DNA from: Acidobacteriota bacterium
GTDB lineage: Bacteria > Acidobacteriota > Terriglobia > UBA7540
Direction of reading: 5' to 3'
Length of the DNA: 9,831 bases
NCBI GenBank assembly: GCA_021786455.1
Contig: JAJYNF010000258.1
Location: 1 to 9,831 of the forward strand
The notes beneath the pieces were generated by a model. It saw nothing but the letters and a program-made list of their open reading frames with translations. It was not told the origin of the DNA and ran no database searches. The translations under genes were made by a program, and so were the position numbers. Positions within the stretch are counted from its first letter, which is position 1; each line of letters opens with the position of its first letter. Shown here in pieces: positions 5,419-9,831 of the stretch.

Positions 5419-6606
5419 TCACATCAAATACGCCGATTCTCCCGAGCGCGATGGCGGCGCGGCCAACAGGTCAATGAACGTTTCTTTGTCGAGCAGCGCC
5501 CGCGCCACTTGGGCCACCGCGTGGGCGGCGTCCGGCCGAGCGAGCTCGCGCGCCCGCTGGCTCATAGACTTAAGCCGCTGGCCGTCTCGCAGCAAGGCTG
5601 AGACAATCTCGGGGATTTCCTCGAGCATCGCCGCCGCGACCGCCACGCCCAGCCCTTTGAGGTAATTCAGATGACGTTCTTCCGGTCCTGGAATTGGGTA
5701 CGTCAGAATCATCGGCAAGCCCGCCGCCAGCGCCTCCGACGTGGTCAGTCCTCCCGGCTTGGTAATCAGCAAGTCCGCCGCGCCCATCAGTTCCGGAATG
5801 TTGTCCGTCCAGCCAAAGACGTGCAAAGCGAGCGCGACCCGCCCTCGAAGCTGTTCCAGCCGCGTTCGCAATTCCCGGTTGCGGCCCGCAACCGCCAGCA
5901 CCTGCAGCGGCTGTCCACACACTCCGAGCGACCGCGCGATCTCATCCACCGGTGCCGGTCCCATTCCCCCACCCATTACCAAAATCACCGGCTTGCCCAC
6001 CTCCAACCCCAAAGCGCGCCGGAGTTCGCTGCGATCAAAGCGCAACGCGAAAGCCGGGTCCACCGGAATCCCGCAGGTTACCATTCGGTACGCGGAGACC
6101 CCCCATCCGGCAAGTTGCCGCTTAGCCTCGTCGCTCCCCACACAGTAAAAGTCAATTTCCGGCTGAACCCACGGAGGCTCGGTCTGGAAATCCGTTTGCA
6201 CCGCCAGAATCGGCGCGTTAAACACGCCTTCGCGCCGGCCGAGCGCGGCAATCTCCGCCGCGCCGATTTCCGTCGCAATCACCAGCTCTGGCCCCATCGT
6301 CTTAAGCTGGCTCAGCACTTCGCGGCAGCCGTGCCGGAAAACCCACGCCGGCGCCGTCGCCCGATGCCGCCGCGCCTGTCGCCGCTCGAACACCCATCGC
6401 CACAGCCACGGCGCCCGCCGCAGCATCCACCAGTACGGCCGCACGTAGAGCAGCAGAAACCACCGCGTGGCGAAATCAAGCGCGTCAATCGTCCGCGCCT
6501 CGATGTCCTCGCCGCCGTCGTAAAGCGCCCGGTGAATCACCTCCGCCGCCCGCAGGTGTCCCGCACCAATCCCCAGCGATAAAATGGCAATCTTTTTTGT
6601 TCGCAT
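5419..6606 (-). CDS. MGDG-synthase/UgtP-like glycosyltransferase (GT28)
   Basis: 395 residues with a two-domain GT-B layout. The N-terminal acceptor domain opens with ILSLGIGAGHLRAAEVI (Gly14, Gly16, His17), the glycine-histidine motif of the diacylglycerol glycosyltransferase group. The C-terminal donor domain has VMGGGMG at 210-216, GWTDNIPELMGAADLLITK at 265-283, and PGGLTTSEALAAGLP at 284-298, the nucleotide-sugar-binding signature. Members move galactose or glucose from a UDP-sugar to a diacylglycerol-type lipid at the inner membrane face; the aromatic, basic stretch at 49-82 (WFLLLYVRPYWW and what follows) suits membrane association. Here the acceptor may be the cluster's own lipid product. 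The ATG at 6606 has only a weak ribosome binding site. The gene follows the ketosynthase after a 72-nt gap filled by a palindromic element and ends directly against octamer array 4. Confidence 0.9.
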   Translation of the reverse strand: MRTKKIAILSLGIGAGHLRAAEVIHRALYDGGEDIEARTIDALDFATRWFLLLYVRPYWWMLRRAPWLWRWVFERRQARRHRATAPAWVFRHGCREVLSQLKTMGPELVIATEIGAAEIAALGRREGVFNAPILAVQTDFQTEPPWVQPEIDFYCVGSDEAKRQLAGWGVSAYRMVTCGIPVDPAFALRFDRSELRRALGLEVGKPVILVMGGGMGPAPVDEIARSLGVCGQPLQVLAVAGRNRELRTRLEQLRGRVALALHVFGWTDNIPELMGAADLLITKPGGLTTSEALAAGLPMILTYPIPGPEERHLNYLKGLGVAVAAAMLEEIPEIVSALLRDGQRLKSMSQRARELARPDAAHAVAQVARALLDKETFIDLLAAPPSRSGESAYLM

Positions 6607-6627
6607 TTGGCAATCCGTTCCGTCGCC

Positions 6628-6682
6628 GTAGCGGCGGCCTTCAGGCCGGGCGCGGGCGTGTCGCCCTAAAGGGCGACGCTAC
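6628..6682. repeat. REP-like nested palindrome overlapping the ketosynthase stop
   Basis: An outer inverted repeat GTAGCG (6628-6633) / CGCTAC (6677-6682) encloses two hairpins: CGGCCT-TC-AGGCCG (6635-6648) and GTCGCCC-TAAA-GGGCGAC (6660-6677). The outer right arm and the second hairpin share one base. The ketosynthase TAG (6681-6679) lies inside the outer arm. I recall similar 'gtcgccctaaagggcgacgctacg' sequences as frequent interspersed elements in environmental genomes. It could act as a transcript-stabilising structure or partial terminator between the ketosynthase and the glycosyltransferase. Confidence 0.75.
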
Positions 6683-7908
6683 GCCAGCTTGCGCACGAGC
6701 AGCACCGCGTTGAGGCCACCGAACGCGAAGGAATTGGAAACAGCCACCCGGATCGGCTTTTCCCTCGCCTGGTTGGGGACGTAGTCCAGGTCGCACTCAG
6801 GGTCGGGCTTGGTGTAATTGGCGGTGGGAGGGATGATGCCCCGGTCGAGCGCCATCACGGTGGCCACCAATTCAATTGCTCCGGTCGCTCCCATGGTGTG
6901 CCCATGCATGGATTTGGTTGAACTGATGGCAATTTTTCGCGCGTGCTCCCCAAAAACCTCTTTGATGACTCGCGTTTCCGTGGCGTCGTTGAGGCGCGTC
7001 CCCGTTCCGTGAGCGTTGATGTAATCTACTTGGTCGGCGGCAACCTGGGCCTCTTCGAGCGCCATGCGGACCGCCCTGGCCGGACCGGCGACGGTCGGCT
7101 GGGTCATGTGGCTGGCGTCCGAGCTGAGGCCGTAACCCGCCAGCTCGGCGTGAATCTTTGCCCCGCGACGCTTGGCGTGCTCCAGTTCCTCCAGCACCAG
7201 GATTCCCGCTCCTTCGCCGATGACCAGCCCCTCGCGGTCGGCCGAAAAAGGCCGGCAAGCCATGGCCGGATTGCCGTTGCCCGTCGCCAGCACCCGCACC
7301 GATTCCCAGCAGCGCATCATGCCGTAGGTAATGGGAGCGTCGGCTCCCCCCGCCAGCATGATGTCCGCCATGCCGAACTTGATCAGGTGGAACGCCTCGC
7401 CCAGGGCATGGCCGGAGGAAGAGCACGCCGTCGCCGTCGAGAGCGCTGGCCCTTCGGCGCCGTACTCCATGCAGAGTTGTGAGGTGGCCGCGTTGTGCAT
7501 GATTTTGGGGATGGTAAAAGGATGCAGGCGCGTGGCCTGTTTGGCGTAAAGATTATAATACCCGGCGTCGAACGTCGTCGCGCCACCCATCCCCGTCCCG
7601 ATCACCACGCCGAACCGCGGCCTTCCCGCCTCAGAGACCTTCAGCCCAGCCGACTGCACGGATTCCCGCGCAGCAATCAATGCCAGTTGGCTAAATCGGT
7701 CCAGCAGATCAAGCCGTTTCAACTCAAAATAATCCGCTGGGTTATAGTCAGGAATCTCTGCCGCAATCTGGACGCTTAGCGAGGAGGGGTCGAATTGGGT
7801 AATCCGGCGAACACCCGACCGCCCGGAGAGCAAATTAGAGAAAAAAGACTCACGATCTTTGCCCGCCGAGGTAAAAACGCCCATCCCGGTAACAACCACC
7901 CTACGCAC
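6679..7908 (-). CDS. Beta-ketoacyl-ACP synthase, FabF/KAS II type
   Basis: 409 residues, the usual FabF length. The full thiolase-fold active site is present: Cys162 in STATACSSSGHALG, His300 in INAHGTGTRLND and His337 in STKSMHGHTMGATG, with Lys332 and the C-terminal SNSFAFGG loop. It should therefore be a true condensing enzyme and not a chain-length factor. It extends an acyl-ACP by two carbons using malonyl-ACP. The GTG at 7908 is preceded by AAGGAG with a 6-nt spacer. It follows the ACP gene after 26 nt, and no ketoreductase, dehydratase or enoyl reductase is nearby, so those steps must come from the housekeeping fatty acid synthase or be absent. That pairing suggests a specialised chain and not primary fatty acid synthesis, although this is inference. 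The call as FabF-like is firm; housekeeping FabF is not excluded. Confidence 0.93.
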   Translation of the reverse strand: MRRVVVTGMGVFTSAGKDRESFFSNLLSGRSGVRRITQFDPSSLSVQIAAEIPDYNPADYFELKRLDLLDRFSQLALIAARESVQSAGLKVSEAGRPRFGVVIGTGMGGATTFDAGYYNLYAKQATRLHPFTIPKIMHNAATSQLCMEYGAEGPALSTATACSSSGHALGEAFHLIKFGMADIMLAGGADAPITYGMMRCWESVRVLATGNGNPAMACRPFSADREGLVIGEGAGILVLEELEHAKRRGAKIHAELAGYGLSSDASHMTQPTVAGPARAVRMALEEAQVAADQVDYINAHGTGTRLNDATETRVIKEVFGEHARKIAISSTKSMHGHTMGATGAIELVATVMALDRGIIPPTANYTKPDPECDLDYVPNQAREKPIRVAVSNSFAFGGLNAVLLVRKLA

Positions 7909-7914
7909 CTTGCG

Positions 7915-7920
7915 CTCCTT
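7915..7920 (-). promoter_or_regulatory. Shine-Dalgarno site supporting the GTG start of the ketosynthase
   Basis: AAGGAG on the minus strand, 6 nt before the GTG at 7908, in the 26-nt gap after the ACP gene. It fixes the non-ATG start. Confidence 0.75.
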
Positions 7921-7934
7921 GCCTTGTGGGGATG

Positions 7935-8225
7935 TTAGCTGCTGGCCGCCGGGGTCTCGCCTTTGGCGAGCGCGACCAGATCGGAAATATCCTTGCCCTC
8001 AAGCACGCGGGTAAGGCTGTCCACGACTTGCCGGACGCTCTTCATGTTCTGAGCCACGGCATCCGGGATGTCAATCTTAAACTCCTCCTCCAGTGCAAAG
8101 AGGATGTTCACGCCGTCCAGCGAATCAATCCCGAGCTCTGCAAACGTGGAATCTATTGTCACCTTGCCCGGATCGAGATGCTGCTCCCGGGCGATGATTT
8201 CTATCACTTTGTTGGGGACATCCAT
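7935..8225 (-). CDS. Acyl carrier protein
   Basis: 96 residues with the classic carrier signature ELGIDSLDGVNILFALEEEF: Ser35 in the DSL motif takes the 4'-phosphopantetheine arm, and acidic helix II follows. Family members carry growing acyl chains between enzymes in the cytoplasm. The body ends near residue 77; about 19 further residues (GKDISDLVALAKGETPAASS region) form a tail that standard FabD/FabF-partner ACPs of roughly 78 residues lack, which hints at a dedicated carrier. The ATG at 8225 has GAGGAG 5 nt upstream. It sits between a receiver-domain gene (50-nt gap, no terminator seen) and the ketosynthase (26 nt). A likely job is to hold the acyl or amino-acyl group activated by the PaaK-like ligase and elongated by the ketosynthase. 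Confidence 0.93.
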   Translation of the reverse strand: MDVPNKVIEIIAREQHLDPGKVTIDSTFAELGIDSLDGVNILFALEEEFKIDIPDAVAQNMKSVRQVVDSLTRVLEGKDISDLVALAKGETPAASS

Positions 8226-8275
8226 TTCGGCTCCTCAAAATTCATTTTACCCTCTTCGTCGGCTTTATTACAGTC

Positions 8276-8668
8276 TCAGGAAGGGATTTCCACAGCGCTA
8301 CTCGAGGTTAATTCTCCTATCACCCGCAGCAACTCGGAAAGCTGAAAGGGTTTTTCCAGCAAACCCTGCGCTCCCATGTCCTCGGCCAGTTCCTTGTCGG
8401 CCTGGCTCACGAACGAAGACATAAGGATAATCCTTTGTTTTGCGTTATGTTGACGCACCTTACGAAGCAATTCCCAACCGGTCCGACCCGGCATCCGAAC
8501 ATCTGCAATAATCACTCCGTACCGGTCAACCTGTTCGGTGAAGGCCTCCCAGGCCGCAATCCCATCGCCCACCGAGTCCACTGCATAGCCGTTAGCCCCC
8601 AGAAACTCAGAAAGCAAATCGCGGCTCTCGCAATCATCGTCAACAACTAGTATCTTGACCAGTGCCAT
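8276..8668 (-). CDS. Stand-alone response regulator receiver (CheY-like)
   Basis: 130 residues, a single REC domain with no output domain. The acidic pocket is VVDDD (Asp10-12), the phospho-acceptor is Asp56 in IIADVRMPG, the switch serine/threonine position is Ser84-Ser85 in ILMSSF, and the conserved lysine is Lys106 in LLEKPF. It accepts phosphate from a histidine kinase and works by binding a partner; no kinase or target is encoded in this window. The C-terminal eleven residues (LTSSSAVEIPS) are a short polar tail. The ATG at 8668 has AAGGG about 6 nt upstream. It precedes the acp gene by 50 nt on the same strand without a visible terminator, so it may be co-transcribed with the cluster and report its control by a phosphorelay, but coincidental adjacency is possible. 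Confidence 0.93.
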   Translation of the reverse strand: MALVKILVVDDDCESRDLLSEFLGANGYAVDSVGDGIAAWEAFTEQVDRYGVIIADVRMPGRTGWELLRKVRQHNAKQRIILMSSFVSQADKELAEDMGAQGLLEKPFQLSELLRVIGELTSSSAVEIPS

Positions 8669-8713
8669 TCTCCGCCCTTCATGGCTCGACCAAATCGGCT
8701 CGCAGTGAGCTGT

Positions 8714-8732
8714 CAGCAGTTATCTTGCCAAA
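8714..8732 (-). promoter_or_regulatory. Possible sigma-54 (-24/-12) promoter upstream of the receiver gene
   Basis: On the minus strand TTTGGCAAGATAACTGCTG matches the -24/-12 pattern: the GG and GC dinucleotides are both present and separated by exactly 10 nt. The -12 half is CTGC instead of TTGC, and the base after GGCA is A instead of C. It lies about 46 nt upstream of the ATG at 8668. No convincing -35/-10 pair was found; TAGAAT near 8760 is a lone -10-like match. Treat as tentative. Confidence 0.3.
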
Positions 8733-8893
8733 CACGGCCTGAAGTAGGTTTGTTATTGATTCTATTGAAATTTGCTGGCATGACGGCGAGTGTGGTGGAT
8801 GCTTGAGGGCAACCAAAGTTGTATCACTTCAACCCACCAAGGTCTTCGCATGTATATTCCGGACACGCGCCAGGGCTCCTGGTATCGCTACTC

Positions 8894-9685
8894 CTACAAG
8901 ACCCGTTTCGCGTTGGTCTGATCGAGCGCAGCGGGCGCGACCTTGGATTGAGCCGCAAGCGTCCAGCCGACGAGTGCACCGAAGATGAAGTCAGAGATTC
9001 CGACTTCGAAGCCATGCGCCAGCCGAATAGGCCCTGGCATGAGGGGATTCGGCAAAAGCAGCGGGGCAATGCCGCCCAGAATCGAGTACGCCGCGCCCAG
9101 GAAAAGAATCGCTCGCCCGCGACTCCGAAGCAGTGGCAGCCAGGGCCACGCCCCAACCACGAAAATGAGTCCGCGAACCCATTCGATGGGCAGCAACACT
9201 TCCAGGCCGGGCAGCGGCCGGGATTGGTAGAACGACTTAACGTAGGGCCAAACCAGCGAGCCTGCCGTCAGGTAGAGCAAGACGTAAGCGCACGCAACCA
9301 ACGGCACACGTGCCCATAGCTTTGGAGGAAATTGCCTTGGGGGTGACGAGCGGCGTCGCATCGGCGGGACGAGTGAAAGCACCAACGCCAGCAGGGCGCT
9401 GACCAGCGTTGTTCCCGCGAACACAGTGAGGGCCATCTTGCCCTGAAGGACGTGGAAAATCACGCCTTCGTCAACCGTGTTCACCGTGCCGACGATAAAC
9501 TCGAAAATAAAAACCGCGATAAAGGCTTGTTTCCAATCAGCGTCGCTCCAGGCGAGACCCAAGGTGAGGACTCCGGCGCCCAATAGGGAGCTCAGAACTA
9601 CCGTCGGCGGCGGGGACAAAGAACCCCGGGCGTAAAGGAACGTCAACAATGCCGCGGCCACAATCCATCGAATCAAATGCCTCAC
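8894..9685 (-). CDS. Unrecognised polytopic membrane protein
   Basis: 263 residues that I cannot assign to a family. About eight hydrophobic segments are visible, near residues 4-18, 28-46, 53-70, 86-107, 126-148, 167-186, 192-212 and 224-245. Loops are short; a basic, proline-rich loop (MRRRSSPPRQFPPK, 109-122) lies between segments 4 and 5 and is probably cytoplasmic. The C-terminal 17 residues are polar. A few charged residues lie in or near membrane segments (Glu62, Asp72, Glu73 and Glu227), which could line a binding site, but no transporter or enzyme motif stands out. The start is a GTG at 9685 with GGAG about 9 nt upstream. A 21-codon ORF ends 3 nt before it. Gap and direction allow co-expression with the receiver gene, but 225 nt separate them, so I treat it as a separate unit. 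Confidence 0.75.
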   Translation of the reverse strand: MRHLIRWIVAAALLTFLYARGSLSPPPTVVLSSLLGAGVLTLGLAWSDADWKQAFIAVFIFEFIVGTVNTVDEGVIFHVLQGKMALTVFAGTTLVSALLALVLSLVPPMRRRSSPPRQFPPKLWARVPLVACAYVLLYLTAGSLVWPYVKSFYQSRPLPGLEVLLPIEWVRGLIFVVGAWPWLPLLRSRGRAILFLGAAYSILGGIAPLLLPNPLMPGPIRLAHGFEVGISDFIFGALVGWTLAAQSKVAPAALDQTNAKRVL

Positions 9686-9688
9686 GAG

Positions 9689-9754
9689 CTATTGCTCCAG
9701 TCCTAGGCACAGGATCGCCCGCCCGCTGCTATGGACTGTTCCGGTCTTGGGCAT
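9689..9754 (-). CDS. Putative 21-codon leader ORF, in frame with the membrane protein
   Basis: An ATG at 9754 preceded by GGGGAGGA with a 6-nt spacer, the strongest ribosome binding site in this part of the window, opens a 21-residue frame (MPKTGTVHSSGRAILCLGLEQ is its product; one residue over 20, so see positions) that ends at a TAG at 9691-9689. One sense codon later, in the same frame, the GTG of the membrane protein begins. An in-frame TAA lies upstream of the ATG, so it is not the end of a longer gene. It may be a leader peptide for translational coupling, or the original N-terminus of the membrane protein cut off by an amber mutation. Very short ORFs arise by chance, so confidence is low. 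Confidence 0.35.
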   Translation of the reverse strand: MPKTGTVHSSGRAILCLGLEQ

Positions 9755-9831
9755 AGTGCTTCCTCCCCGTTACTCGGAGCGTCGAAATACCCAACCTTCT
9801 CGCTCGAACATTCCGATGTGCGATATGCAGG

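Noticed and set aside
5671..6582. Plus-strand open frame of 303 codons opposite the glycosyltransferase
   Set aside because: It mirrors a gene with clear GT28 motifs, and its translation is a string of Arg, Pro, His and Gln typical of an antisense shadow.
6943..7482. Plus-strand open frame of 179 codons opposite the ketosynthase
   Set aside because: The opposite strand holds a complete C-H-H ketosynthase; this frame has no recognisable motif.
8870..8882. CCAGG-GCT-CCTGG hairpin considered as a terminator for the membrane protein gene
   Set aside because: The stem is only 5 bp, the loop is 3 nt and no U-tract follows on the minus strand; such short palindromes are expected by chance.

Overview
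This GC-rich bacterial window is coded almost entirely on the minus strand, so transcription runs from high to low coordinates. Gene content and the intergenic repeats suggest a soil-type bacterium, perhaps Acidobacteriota. That placement is an inference: there is no rRNA or other taxonomic marker here.

Layout in transcription order. (1) 9831-8894: a short leader-like ORF with a very strong ribosome binding site, then an unrecognised membrane protein with about eight membrane segments. (2) 8668-6679: a stand-alone CheY-like receiver, an acyl carrier protein and a FabF-type ketosynthase, tightly spaced. A weak sigma-54-like site lies upstream of the receiver. (3) 6606-1247: an MGDG-synthase/UgtP-like glycosyltransferase, a PaaK-like adenylating ligase, a four-helix-bundle (S23/Avd-like) protein, a MtnX-like HAD-IB phosphatase and a class III PLP aminotransferase. 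Blocks 2 and 3 read together as a candidate cluster for a glycosylated, probably amino-bearing lipid or short polyketide: an acid is activated, elongated on the ACP, dephosphorylated, transaminated and glycosylated. The product is not known to me. (4) 1066-818: a small single-pass membrane protein with an 11-residue-period coiled coil. (5) 715-1: a DarTG toxin-antitoxin pair. DarT, the DNA ADP-ribosyltransferase, is complete; only the first 16 codons of DarG are present.

The most unusual feature is non-coding. Arrays of an 8-bp unit, (G)GGGAGTA on the coding strand, begin within about 0-2 nt of the stop codons of three cluster genes (aminotransferase, ligase, glycosyltransferase). A fourth array, in the opposite orientation, is read through as the N-terminus of the phosphatase. 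In the stop-adjacent orientation the unit supplies TAG codons in all frames and GGAG (Shine-Dalgarno-like) cores; in the other orientation it is open. Two palindromic REP-like elements (5311-5383 and 6628-6682) also sit between cluster genes. The cluster appears to have been repeatedly invaded or remodelled at its gene boundaries by short interspersed repeats.

No stretch longer than 300 bases lacks a gene. The largest gap, 8669-8893, holds only the weak promoter candidate.
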